Assembly: GCA_036661515.1 (NCBI GenBank)
Contig: JAVWYO010000106.1
Coordinates: 1-6,839, forward strand
Source: HGM05232 sp036661515
GTDB taxonomy: Bacteria; Bacteroidota; Bacteroidia; Bacteroidales; Muribaculaceae
DNA: 6,839 nt
Reading direction: 5' to 3'
The notes under the pieces were generated by a model. The model saw only the letters and a program-made list of their open reading frames with translations. It was not told where the DNA came from and did not search any database. Position 1 is the first letter of the stretch; the number at the start of each line of letters is the position of its first letter. Below, piece after piece: positions 1 through 6,596 of this stretch. The position numbers and the translations under genes are program-made.

Positions 1-94
1 TCTGAAATTTAACCCCATAATGCAGTGAGCGCATGCGAACGCAATTGTGGGGTAAGTCTCTGACAAGCCAGCTCCTACGTCGAAGACGTTGCAC
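1..94. repeat. Composite intergenic repeat, copy 1: CCCC/GGGG inverted repeat plus ACGTC-GAA-GACGT palindrome
   Basis: This unit opens with TCTGAAATTTAACCCCA and contains an inverted repeat, CCCCATAAT (13-21) against ATTGTGGGG (44-52), which pairs over 9 positions with one G-T wobble and encloses a 22-base loop. After 24 bases comes the palindrome ACGTC-GAA-GACGT (77-89), inside a 21-bp segment (74-94) that recurs identically at 282-302. The same two modules in the same order and at nearly the same spacing occur again at 226-302, so this is a repeated composite unit and not chance. The left end may be cut by the window edge. No protein is supported here. Confidence 0.7.
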
Positions 95-140
95 GCCACC
101 CACGCACACAAACGTTTTCCCACAGATAACACAAGCAAAA

Positions 141-158
141 AATTCTGTGAATTCTGTG
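141..158 (+). repeat. Two tandem copies of a 9-bp repeat (AATTCTGTG)
   Basis: AATTCTGTG occurs twice without a gap (141-149 and 150-158) and is followed by TGAGAAA. The unit differs by one base from the TATTCTGTG unit of the longer array at 6650-6694, and both arrays are followed by TGA(G)AA, a CGCA-containing spacer and then the GAACGTC palindrome. The two are therefore members of one repeat family with fixed polarity. Confidence 0.7.
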
Positions 159-191
159 TGAGAAAGCTCCACGCAAAGAGCCACGAAGCGA

Positions 192-208
192 GAACGTCGA
201 AGACGTTC
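192..208. repeat. Palindromic repeat GAACGTC-GAA-GACGTTC
   Basis: A perfect 7-bp inverted repeat with a 3-base GAA spacer, followed by CAC. The same 17 bases occur at 6717-6733, and a copy with an AAC spacer occurs at 6597-6613. Two variants with shorter perfect arms sit at 77-89 and 285-297. Five copies lie in non-coding sequence here and none inside the six genes. It could form a small hairpin in DNA or RNA, or be a dyad-symmetric protein-binding site. Confidence 0.75.
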
Positions 209-212
209 CACT

Positions 213-230
213 TCAGAACGTCAGTTCTGA
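213..230. repeat. Perfect hairpin TCAGAAC-GTCA-GTTCTGA
   Basis: A 7-bp perfect inverted repeat (213-219 and 224-230) with a 4-base loop. It sits four bases after the palindrome at 192-208 and runs into the next composite unit at 226. It contains GAACGTC, the left arm of the neighbouring palindrome, so it may be a decayed or rearranged copy. No T-tract follows, so it is not a typical intrinsic terminator on the plus strand. Confidence 0.55.
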
Positions 231-302
231 AATTTAACCCCACAATGAAATTGTGGGGCAACAAACTGCGATACGCGAATCCCTACGTCGAAGACGTTGC
301 AC
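226..302. repeat. Composite intergenic repeat, copy 2: CCCCACAAT-GAA-ATTGTGGGG plus ACGTC-GAA-GACGT palindrome
   Basis: The first 22 bases match positions 1-22 at 21 of 22 positions. The inverted repeat CCCCACAAT (238-246) and ATTGTGGGG (250-258) is perfect over 9 bp, with only GAA as spacer. Copy 1 has a 22-base loop between the same arms. After 26 bases comes the palindrome ACGTC-GAA-GACGT (285-297), inside a 21-bp stretch identical to 74-94. The short, clean arms suggest either that this copy lost the loop or that copy 1 gained an insert. Confidence 0.7.
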
Positions 303-491
303 TCCACTGGCTTGCACTCTATTTTACTGCAACTGCGCGCACAGAGTACTCGTCCTTTAGAAGCTTTTAGCGGACACTAATAATCTGAAATAAATTAATA
401 CAGCTTCTTAGAAAAGCATGCACCAAATCTATTTATCTTTTCCAAAAAATTGTTCCTTTTGCACCTTTGAAAGAAGTTTTTTGAGTTTTCG
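303..491. other. Intergenic stretch with no recognised gene or RNA
   Basis: Composition changes here from the GC-richer repeats to AT-rich sequence. I see no tRNA, rRNA or known riboswitch pattern. The only structure noted is a 7-bp inverted repeat, AGAAGCT (359-365) and AGCTTCT (402-408), 36 bases apart and without a T-tract. A reading frame running through 89-370 is assembled from the repeat sequence and is not a credible protein. Confidence 0.5.
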
Positions 492-522
492 TTTGATTTC
501 TAATTTTTATTGTATAATTTTG
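492..522 (+). promoter_or_regulatory. Bacteroidetes-type promoter for the crp-DUF4924-rfbD-prfC operon
   Basis: TTTG at 492-495 is followed after 19 bp by TAATTTTG at 515-522. This fits the Bacteroidetes primary sigma pattern (a -33 TTTG box and a -7 TAnnTTTG box about 19-21 bp apart). Transcription would start roughly at 527-531, giving a leader of about 30 bases before the ATG at 558. No other promoter of this quality was seen before the next three genes, so it probably drives all four. Confidence 0.65.
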
Positions 523-557
523 TGTTTTAAAGCATTGTTATATAGCACGCTGAACGT

Positions 558-1259
558 ATGATAAAAAAGAGTACTCTCGAAAAAGTTATTAGCGAAGATC
601 TCGCTGAAATCTGGACTATTTTATCGCCAGAAGAAAAACGCCGAGTCGTAGATAACTTTGTTATCCACAACTTTAAAAAGAATCAGATAATATATGCTGA
701 AAACGAAATGCCTGAATTTCTTTGGTGCCTTCTTAAAGGCAAAGTGAAGATGTTCAAAGATGGCATCGGCGGACGACAACAAATACTTCGACTATATCGC
801 CCTATCCAATATTTTGGATATCGTGCATATTTTGCCAATGAGCCTTACGTTTCAAGCTCAGCGGCCTTTGAAATATCTACTCTCGGAGCTATACCTATGG
901 ATTTAGTGAAAGAGCTTATTAATCAAAATAGGAACTTAGCTTGGTTTTTTATTCATGAACTTTCGCGTCATCTTGGCGGTTCTGATACAAAGATTGTAAA
1001 TCTTACTCAGAAACATATACGAGGTCGCTTGGCTGAAGCTCTAACAGTACTTATCGACAATTATGGTTTTGAAGACGATAGCGAAACTCTAAAAATTTAT
1101 ATGGCAAGAGAAGATATTGCAAACTTATCAAATATGACCACATCAAATGCAATTCGCACCCTTTCAAGTTTTGTTACCGAAAGAATTATAACAGTTGACG
1201 GTCGTCGTATTAAGATTATAAATGAAGCTCTGCTTAGAAAAATAAGCAAATTTGGATAA
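558..1259 (+). CDS. Crp/Fnr-family transcriptional regulator
   Basis: A 233-residue cytoplasmic DNA-binding regulator with the usual two-part layout of the family. Residues about 20-120 form the cyclic-nucleotide-binding-like beta-barrel, including FGYRAYFANEPY (86-97). A long dimerisation helix follows (about 121-160, ending in LTQKHIRGRLAEAL), then a winged helix-turn-helix at about 181-220 (REDIANLSNMTTSNAIRTLS, then wing DGRRIKI). The only cysteine is C57, so the Fe-S cysteine set of Fnr is absent. I cannot identify a clear cAMP-contact set, so the effector is unknown. The ATG at 558 is preceded by a good promoter and gives a family-typical length. It is first in a four-gene operon, 28 bp before the DUF4924 gene, and may regulate its own operon. 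Family assignment is firm. Target genes and ligand are not determinable here. Confidence 0.92.
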   Translation: MIKKSTLEKVISEDLAEIWTILSPEEKRRVVDNFVIHNFKKNQIIYAENEMPEFLWCLLKGKVKMFKDGIGGRQQILRLYRPIQYFGYRAYFANEPYVSSSAAFEISTLGAIPMDLVKELINQNRNLAWFFIHELSRHLGGSDTKIVNLTQKHIRGRLAEALTVLIDNYGFEDDSETLKIYMAREDIANLSNMTTSNAIRTLSSFVTERIITVDGRRIKIINEALLRKISKFG

Positions 1260-1287
1260 ATATTTTATAAGGTACTAATACTACGTA

Positions 1288-1851
1288 ATGATAATAGCTA
1301 ATCAAAAAAAGAAAGAGAATATTGCGGAATATCTTCTATACATGTGGCAAATAGAGGATATTATTCGTGCATATAATTTAGACATCGACCTGATTTACAA
1401 TGAAGTGGTGTCGAAATACAATGTATCTGATGAAATAAAAGTCGAAATAAAAGAATGGTACGACTCTCTTATTCAAATGATGCGACTTGAAAATATAGTC
1501 AATAACGGACATCTTCAAATAAATAAGAACACTCTTATACGTCTTAACGATATTCATGTTCAGCTTCTAAAATCACCTAAATTTTCTGAATATGGCGCCG
1601 AATTTTACAAAACGCTACCTTATATCGTTGAATTAAGGGCTAAAGCTGGAGAAAACAAAGCCGATGAATTAGAAACTTGCTTCAATGCTCTATATGGAAT
1701 GTTGATGCTGAAATTTCAAGGAAAAGAGATTACTATCGACACACAAATGGCGATAAAGCAAATTTCTCGCTTTATTGCTACTCTTGCCGATTTTTATAAG
1801 AAAAATGAGGAATCTCCTCTATTTGAAGAGAACAAAGAAGACAATGACTAA
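1288..1851 (+). CDS. DUF4924 family protein of unknown function
   Basis: A 187-residue protein that I recognise as the Bacteroidetes-restricted DUF4924 family, from the N-terminal pattern KKKENIAEYLLYMWQIEDIIRA (residues 7-28), SGHLQINKN-like NNGHLQINKNTL (72-83) and LPYIVELRAKAG (110-121). It appears to be almost entirely alpha-helical, has no signal peptide or membrane segment, and ends in a charged, glutamate-rich tail. It is therefore probably a soluble cytoplasmic protein. No catalytic motif is visible and I assign no function. It lies 28 bp after the regulator gene, and its last 8 bases overlap the rfbD start (ATGACTAA, 1844-1851), which suggests translational coupling. The same neighbours are, as I recall, common in other Bacteroidales, which hints at co-regulation but not at a shared pathway. 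Confidence 0.85.
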   Translation: MIIANQKKKENIAEYLLYMWQIEDIIRAYNLDIDLIYNEVVSKYNVSDEIKVEIKEWYDSLIQMMRLENIVNNGHLQINKNTLIRLNDIHVQLLKSPKFSEYGAEFYKTLPYIVELRAKAGENKADELETCFNALYGMLMLKFQGKEITIDTQMAIKQISRFIATLADFYKKNEESPLFEENKEDND

Positions 1852-2716
1852 AAATATTCTGATTACTGGTGCCAACGGACAACTTGGCAACGAAATGCGA
1901 TTGGCATTAAATGGCGACAATCGTTTCATCACTTTTTTTACCGATGTCAATGAACTTGACATTACTAATGAAGTTGCCATAAACAATTTCATAAAAGATA
2001 GCAACATTGATATTATTATCAATTGCGCAGCCTACACTGCCGTTGACAAAGCTGAAGATGATTCCGAACTATGTTCAAAGTTAAATATAAACGCAGTTGC
2101 AACGCTTGCTAAAGCAGCTACAACTCACAATGCTAAACTAATACATATCTCTACCGACTATGTATACGATGGACTAAATCATAGACCTTATATTGAAACA
2201 GACACCACAAATCCACAATCAATATATGGCACCACAAAGCTCGAAGGAGAAATGCAGTTATTTAAACTGGCTCCAAACAGCATAATAATACGCACGGCTT
2301 GGCTATATTCTCCTTTCGGGAAAAATTTTGTTAAGACTATGATTAATTTAGGTCGCACTAACGGCTCCCTAAATGTCATTTGCGACCAAGTAGGAACGCC
2401 AACTTGTGCTACCGACTTAGCCTCAGCAATTATGAAAATAATCACTGCTGATAATTGGATATCTGGCATTTTCCATTTCTCTAATGAAGGCGCTATTTCA
2501 TGGTACGATTTCACCAAAGCAATACATCGCATTGCTGGTATTAAGACTTGCACAGTAAATCCTGTCACATCATCTGAATATAAAACTAAAGCAGCAAGAC
2601 CTTTTTACAGCGTATTAAACAAAGCCAAAATTAAAAATACTTATGGCTTTTCTATCCCTTATTGGGAAGAAAGCCTTGAAAAGTGCATCAAAATAATTGA
2701 AAACGATAATAAATAA
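1844..2716 (+). CDS. rfbD: dTDP-4-dehydrorhamnose reductase
   Basis: A 290-residue member of the extended short-chain dehydrogenase/reductase superfamily. It reduces dTDP-4-dehydro-L-rhamnose to dTDP-L-rhamnose with NAD(P)H, the last step of dTDP-rhamnose synthesis for surface polysaccharides. Visible motifs are the Rossmann nucleotide-binding loop GANGQLG (residues 9-15), CAAYTAVDKAE (61-71), the catalytic Thr104 in STDYVYDG, and Y128-xxx-K132 in IYGTTK. The conserved DQVGTPT (181-187) and ARPFYSVL (261-268) follow. I chose the ATG at 1844 because the family starts right at KNILITG. An in-frame ATG at 1775 would add 23 residues that lie wholly inside the preceding gene. The partner genes rfbA, rfbB and rfbC are not in this window. 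It overlaps the DUF4924 gene by 8 bp and ends 2 bp before prfC. Sequence alone cannot fully exclude action on a related dTDP-sugar. Confidence 0.92.
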   Translation: MTKNILITGANGQLGNEMRLALNGDNRFITFFTDVNELDITNEVAINNFIKDSNIDIIINCAAYTAVDKAEDDSELCSKLNINAVATLAKAATTHNAKLIHISTDYVYDGLNHRPYIETDTTNPQSIYGTTKLEGEMQLFKLAPNSIIIRTAWLYSPFGKNFVKTMINLGRTNGSLNVICDQVGTPTCATDLASAIMKIITADNWISGIFHFSNEGAISWYDFTKAIHRIAGIKTCTVNPVTSSEYKTKAARPFYSVLNKAKIKNTYGFSIPYWEESLEKCIKIIENDNK

Positions 2717-2718
2717 CA

Positions 2719-4302
2719 GTGGCAAATAACATTCAATCTGAGATAGACAAACGTCGTACTTTTGCGATTATAAGTCACCCCGATGCTGGTAAAACTACAT
2801 TGACCGAGAAACTTTTACTTTTCGGTGGAGCAATTCACGTAGCTGGAGCAGTAAAATCAAATAAAATTAAAAAGACCGCAACATCTGACTGGATGGAAAT
2901 TGAAAAGCAACGCGGAATTTCTGTCGCAACTTCTGTGATGGGATTTAATTATGGTAATTATAAAATTAATATCCTCGATACTCCCGGACACCAAGACTTT
3001 GCTGAAGACACATACCGCACTCTCACTGCCGTTGATAGCGTTATAATTGTTGTCGATGTGGCAAAAGGTGTCGAAATTCAGACAAGAAAGTTAATGGAAG
3101 TATGCCGCATGCGCAAGACTCCTGTCATTATCTTTGTAAACAAACTCGACCGCGAAGGTCGCGACCCTTTCGATATTCTCGACGAACTCGAATCAGAACT
3201 AAAAATTAACGTGCGTCCTCTTAGTTGGCCTATTAATATTGGAGCTAAATTCAAAGGCGTTTACAACATATTTGAACACTCTTTAGACCTATTCTCACCA
3301 AACAAACAAAAGGTTACCGAGCGCATAGAAATTGACGATATTAACGACAAGACTATCGATGAAAATGTTGGAGAACTTGATGCCACAAAGCTACGCGAAG
3401 ATATAACACTTATTGATGGCGTTTATCCAACTTTTGATGAAGAAGATTATCTAAAAGCTAATGTAGCTCCTGTATTTTTCGGCTCAGCACTCAACACCTT
3501 TGGCGTAAAAGAACTCCTCGACTGTTTTGTGAAAATTGCGCCTATTCCTCGTCCAGTAAAAGCCGAAGAACGTATTGTAAATCCTCAAGAAGAGACATTC
3601 ACGGGATTTGTCTTCAAAATCCATGCAAATATGGATCCAAATCATCGTAGTTGCATAGCTTTCGTGAAAGTTTGCTCTGGGTGCTTTGAAAGAAATGCAA
3701 ATTACAAGCACATTCGTAGTAATAAGTTAATGCGATTTTCTGCTCCAACAGCTTTTATGGCTCAGAAAAAATCCATTCTCGACGAAGCATATCCAGGCGA
3801 CATTGTTGGTCTTCCTGACACTGGTAATTTCAAGATTGGCGACACTCTAACTTCTGGTGAAAACCTCCATTTTAAAGGTCTTCCAAGTTTCTCCCCCGAA
3901 ATGTTTAAATACATTGAGAATACCGACCCATTAAAGACAAAGCAACTAAATAAAGGTATTGAACAACTTATGGACGAAGGAGTTGCACAATTATTTACCA
4001 ACCAATTCAACGGTCGTAAAATAATTGGAACCGTTGGACAACTTCAATTTGAAGTTATCCAATATCGACTACTTAACGAGTATGGAGCACAATGCCGTTG
4101 GGAACCAATAAGCCTTTACAAAGCATGCTGGATTGAAAGCGACGATGAAGATGCTCTTTTAGCATTCAAAAAGCGTAAACATCAATTCATGGCAACCGAC
4201 AGAGAAGGCCGTGACGTATTCCTTGCCGACTCAAATTATGTCCTGCAAATGGCACAAACCGACTTCCCTAAAATACGCTTCCACTTCACATCAGAATTTT
4301 AA
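2719..4302 (+). CDS. prfC: Peptide chain release factor 3 (RF3)
   Basis: A 527-residue translational GTPase that recycles release factors 1 and 2 from the ribosome after termination. All GTPase motifs are present: G1 SHPDAGKTTL (residues 19-28), switch I QRGISV (64-69), G3 DTPGH (87-91), G4 NKLD (141-144) and G5 GSA (255-257). A beta-barrel domain and the RF3 C-terminal domain follow. The length is usual for RF3 and shorter than EF-G, and DWMEIEKQRGISV is RF3-like. The start is a GTG, chosen because no ATG lies before the G1 motif and because the N-terminus MANNIQSEIDKRRTFAIISH matches the family. It begins 2 bp after the rfbD stop with no strong Shine-Dalgarno sequence, so translation is probably coupled. 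It is last in the operon, followed by a 197-bp gap with a likely terminator. Confidence 0.95.
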   Translation: MANNIQSEIDKRRTFAIISHPDAGKTTLTEKLLLFGGAIHVAGAVKSNKIKKTATSDWMEIEKQRGISVATSVMGFNYGNYKINILDTPGHQDFAEDTYRTLTAVDSVIIVVDVAKGVEIQTRKLMEVCRMRKTPVIIFVNKLDREGRDPFDILDELESELKINVRPLSWPINIGAKFKGVYNIFEHSLDLFSPNKQKVTERIEIDDINDKTIDENVGELDATKLREDITLIDGVYPTFDEEDYLKANVAPVFFGSALNTFGVKELLDCFVKIAPIPRPVKAEERIVNPQEETFTGFVFKIHANMDPNHRSCIAFVKVCSGCFERNANYKHIRSNKLMRFSAPTAFMAQKKSILDEAYPGDIVGLPDTGNFKIGDTLTSGENLHFKGLPSFSPEMFKYIENTDPLKTKQLNKGIEQLMDEGVAQLFTNQFNGRKIIGTVGQLQFEVIQYRLLNEYGAQCRWEPISLYKACWIESDDEDALLAFKKRKHQFMATDREGRDVFLADSNYVLQMAQTDFPKIRFHFTSEF

Positions 4303-4320
4303 AACAACGTCGATAAAATA

Positions 4321-4413
4321 GATACATAAGCAATATTTCAAACTTTCAAGAACCAAAGCACAAATTGTGTTTAAAGTCTCTTTTTTTGTATCTGGAATAA
4401 TTACTTATGTATC
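4321..4413. repeat. Long-range inverted repeat flanking the prfC terminator region
   Basis: GATACATAAG (4321-4330) and CTTATGTATC (4404-4413) are perfect 10-bp inverted copies separated by 73 bp. A second pair, CAATATT (4331-4337) and AATATTG (4416-4422), lies beside them. The order of the second pair does not let both helices stack as one stem. The region between contains the candidate terminator. The pair could close a small structured RNA or be two separate protein-binding half-sites, and in AT-rich DNA it may also be chance. Confidence 0.4.
4342..4387 (+). terminator. Possible intrinsic terminator after prfC
   Basis: An outer stem ACTTT (4342-4346) with AAAGT (4373-4377) encloses an inner 7-bp hairpin, AAGCACA (4356-4362) with TGTGTTT (4366-4372), which includes one G-T pair and an AAT loop. 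TCTC-free spacing is short, and seven Ts follow at 4381-4387. The stem is AT-rich and weak, so the call rests mainly on the T-tract and on the position between an operon end and a new promoter. Confidence 0.4.
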
Positions 4414-4441
4414 ATAATATTGTATAAATCGGCATGCAAAA

Positions 4442-4473
4442 TTTGAGCTATGGCACATTTTTTGTCATATTTG
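4442..4473 (+). promoter_or_regulatory. Bacteroidetes-type promoter for the zinc metallopeptidase gene
   Basis: TTTG at 4442-4445 is followed after 20 bp by CATATTTG at 4466-4473, which matches TAnnTTTG except for C in place of the first T. Transcription would begin near 4480, leaving a short A-rich leader of about 20 bases before the ATG at 4500. A-rich leaders without a Shine-Dalgarno sequence are usual in this phylum. Confidence 0.5.
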
Positions 4474-4499
4474 TAGAGTGTAATACAAAACAATAAATT

Positions 4500-5180
4500 A
4501 TGGAAATATATATAATTTTTATCGTAATAGCTGTCATTAGCTATCTTGTGCAATCATCGCTGAAAAACAAATTTGCTCGCTATTCTAAAGTCCCTATTCC
4601 TGGTGGAATGACTGGTAAAGACATAGCCGAGAAAATGCTCCATGACAATGGTATAAATGATGTTTCAGTAACTCACATCGATGGTCAACTCACCGACCAC
4701 TATAACCCTGCAAATAAGACAGTAAATCTTAGTAAAGATGTGTTTTTCGGTAATAGCGTTTCCGCTGCGGCCGTAGCAGCTCACGAATGTGGACACGCCG
4801 TGCAACATGCCACACACTATTCTTTTCTATCAATGCGATCTAATCTCGTCCCTGTGGTAAGCTTTGCTTCTCAATGGATGACTTGGATTCTGCTCGCTGG
4901 CATTCTCCTTGTTCAAACTGTGCCCCAAATTATGCTTGTAGGAATCATCTTATTCGCAATCACTACGATTTTCAGCTTCATTACACTTCCTGTGGAGATT
5001 AACGCAAGTCAACGCGCACTCGCATGGCTTAATGGAGCAAACATTACTTACGGACAAACTCAGGATCAGGCTCGTGACGCATTAAAGTCGGCTGCCTACA
5101 CTTATGTCGTTGCAGCTCTAAGTAGCCTTGCAACTTTGATTTACTATATCATCATATTTATGGGGCGTTCTCGCGATTAA
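4500..5180 (+). CDS. Membrane-bound zinc metallopeptidase (YugP-like, Zn_peptidase_2 family)
   Basis: A 226-residue integral membrane protein with the zinc-binding motif H95-E-C-G-H99. His95 and His99 should bind zinc and Glu96 should act as the general base. Glu166 in LPVEINASQRA is the likely third ligand, because this family carries a conserved LPVE-x-x-AS-x-RA motif there. An N-terminal membrane helix spans about residues 3-19. Two more adjoining hydrophobic segments cover about 115-164, and a last one lies at about 202-220. Length and order match the YugP family (PF04298), whose physiological substrate is not well established. It has its own upstream promoter after a 197-bp gap and ends 39 bp before hisS. 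Co-transcription with hisS is possible, though hisS also appears to have its own promoter. The family call is firm; the biological role is open. Confidence 0.92.
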   Translation: MEIYIIFIVIAVISYLVQSSLKNKFARYSKVPIPGGMTGKDIAEKMLHDNGINDVSVTHIDGQLTDHYNPANKTVNLSKDVFFGNSVSAAAVAAHECGHAVQHATHYSFLSMRSNLVPVVSFASQWMTWILLAGILLVQTVPQIMLVGIILFAITTIFSFITLPVEINASQRALAWLNGANITYGQTQDQARDALKSAAYTYVVAALSSLATLIYYIIIFMGRSRD

Positions 5181-5193
5181 TTTGCTAAATTTG
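5161..5193 (+). promoter_or_regulatory. Likely promoter for hisS with a weak -33 box
   Basis: TAAATTTG at 5186-5193, followed by CACC, is an exact match to the Bacteroidetes -7 box TAnnTTTG. No clean TTTG exists at the expected distance. The best candidate is TGGG at 5161-5164 (21-bp spacing), inside the last codons of the metallopeptidase gene. Transcription would start around 5200, leaving a leader of roughly 20 bases. The strong -7 box just after the upstream stop favours a separate hisS transcript, in addition to read-through. Confidence 0.5.
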
Positions 5194-5219
5194 CACCCTG
5201 AACCATATTAAAACTGTCA

Positions 5220-6590
5220 ATGACAATGCAAAAACCCTCTATTCCAAAAGGTACTCGTGACTTTTCGCCAGAAGAAATGGCGAAACGAAACTATATATTC
5301 GACACTATTAAACAAGTTTTTCTCCTTTATGGATTTCAACAAATTGAAACACCTGCAATGGAAAACTTATCCACTTTAATGGGAAAATATGGCGAAGAGG
5401 GCGACAAACTACTTTTCAAAATACTCAACAGTGGAGACTTTCTTAAAAGTGTAACCGACACGCAACTAACAGAGCGGAATTGCCCTCATCTCACTCCTCT
5501 AATTTCCGAAAAAGGGCTTAGATATGATTTAACAGTACCATTTGCTCGTTACGTTGTACAACATCGCAATGAACTTCAATTCCCATTCAAACGCTACCAA
5601 ATTCAACCCGTTTGGCGTGCCGATCGCCCTCAAAAAGGACGTTATCGCGAATTTTATCAATGCGATGCCGATATTGTTGGCTCCGATTCTCTTATAAATG
5701 AAATCGAATTAATTTCACTTATCGACGACGTTTTCTCTCGATTTGGCATTAATATCACGATAAAACTAAATAACAGAAAAATACTAAGCGGTATAGCCGA
5801 AATCATTGGTGCTCCCGAAAAAATTATTGACATAACAGTTGCAATAGACAAAATCGACAAAATAGGAATTGAAAACGTAAACGCAGAATTACGTGAGAAA
5901 GAAATTAACGACACTGCTATTGAAACACTGCAACCACTACTTCAACTATCAGGCACTAACGAAGAAAAACTAAAAACTCTTCGCTCAATGCTAAGCAATT
6001 CCGAAATAGGGATAAAAGGAATCGAAGAATTACAATACGTAATTGATAATGTAAATACTATTGGCATAAAATCCACTCTCGAACTCGATGTGTCACTCGC
6101 ACGTGGACTTAACTACTACACTGGTTCTATCCTCGAAGTTAAAGCAAACGACACCGAGATGGGTAGCATCACGGGCGGAGGTAGATATGACAACTTGACA
6201 GGAGTATTCGGAATGGAAGGTGTGTCGGGGGTAGGTATCAGCTTTGGGGCCGACCGCATTTTTGACGTACTTAACACCCTAAACCTATATCCATCTGATA
6301 CTTGTTCTTCTACCAAAGTTATGTTTACAAACTTTGGCGAACAAGAAGCTCAAGCATCGCTAAAATATGTAATGGCACTTCGCAAAGCAGGCATTTCAGC
6401 AGAATTGTACCCTGAGTCAGCCAAAATGAAAAAGCAAATGGGATATGCCGATACAAAGAAAATTCCCTACGTAGCAATAGTAGGAGAATCAGAACTCGCC
6501 GAGAATATCATAACCCTAAAGGACATGAGCACAGGCGAACAAGCAAAGCTATCAATCACACAAATCGCCCAAAAGCTAACCACCACATAA
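5220..6590 (+). CDS. hisS: Histidyl-tRNA synthetase (histidine--tRNA ligase)
   Basis: A 456-residue class IIa aminoacyl-tRNA synthetase that charges tRNA-His with histidine at the cost of ATP; it acts as a cytoplasmic dimer. The N-terminus PKGTRDFSPEEM (residues 9-20) is diagnostic. Further motifs are RYDLTVPFARYV (101-112), class II motif 2 around YQIQPVWRADRPQKGRYREF (126-145), the histidine-specific LARGLNYYTG (293-302) and GGGRYDNLTG (319-328), and class II motif 3 GVGISFGADRIF (337-348) with Arg346. The anticodon-binding domain occupies about 365-453. The ATG at 5220 is used; a second in-frame ATG at 5226 would shorten the protein by two residues and cannot be excluded. A segment of about 25 residues between FKILNSGDF (66-74) and RYDLTVP is, as I recall, typical of Bacteroidetes enzymes. 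The gene appears intact. Confidence 0.97.
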   Translation: MTMQKPSIPKGTRDFSPEEMAKRNYIFDTIKQVFLLYGFQQIETPAMENLSTLMGKYGEEGDKLLFKILNSGDFLKSVTDTQLTERNCPHLTPLISEKGLRYDLTVPFARYVVQHRNELQFPFKRYQIQPVWRADRPQKGRYREFYQCDADIVGSDSLINEIELISLIDDVFSRFGINITIKLNNRKILSGIAEIIGAPEKIIDITVAIDKIDKIGIENVNAELREKEINDTAIETLQPLLQLSGTNEEKLKTLRSMLSNSEIGIKGIEELQYVIDNVNTIGIKSTLELDVSLARGLNYYTGSILEVKANDTEMGSITGGGRYDNLTGVFGMEGVSGVGISFGADRIFDVLNTLNLYPSDTCSSTKVMFTNFGEQEAQASLKYVMALRKAGISAELYPESAKMKKQMGYADTKKIPYVAIVGESELAENIITLKDMSTGEQAKLSITQIAQKLTTT

Positions 6591-6596
6591 AGCCCA

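Noticed and set aside
1..302. A CRISPR array, because of regularly placed palindromic repeats
   Set aside because: The repeats are too short (13-21 bp) and unevenly spaced, the intervening segments are themselves repeats, and no cas gene is present.
89..370. A 93-residue open frame through the left repeat region
   Set aside because: It is built from the palindromes and tandem repeats, has no recognisable domain, and no promoter was seen before it. The palindrome is 15 bp long with an open frame (reading N-V-E-D-V), which keeps frames open by chance.
359..408. Inverted repeat AGAAGCT/AGCTTCT as a terminator or operator
   Set aside because: Only 7 bp with a 36-base AT-rich spacer, no T-tract and no second copy in the window; chance is likely.
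454..469. TCCTTTTG and CACCTTTG as alternative promoter -7 boxes before the crp-like gene
   Set aside because: Each has a mismatch in the TA pair and neither has a TTTG about 19-21 bp upstream, unlike the pair at 492-522.
1775..1843. A longer rfbD starting at an ATG 23 codons upstream
   Set aside because: The extra residues lie inside the DUF4924 gene and do not resemble the family, whose Rossmann motif begins within a few residues of the ATG at 1844.
1819..6316. Minus-strand open frames inside rfbD, prfC and hisS
   Set aside because: They lie wholly within well-supported plus-strand genes, have no recognisable motifs and look like shadows of codon usage.
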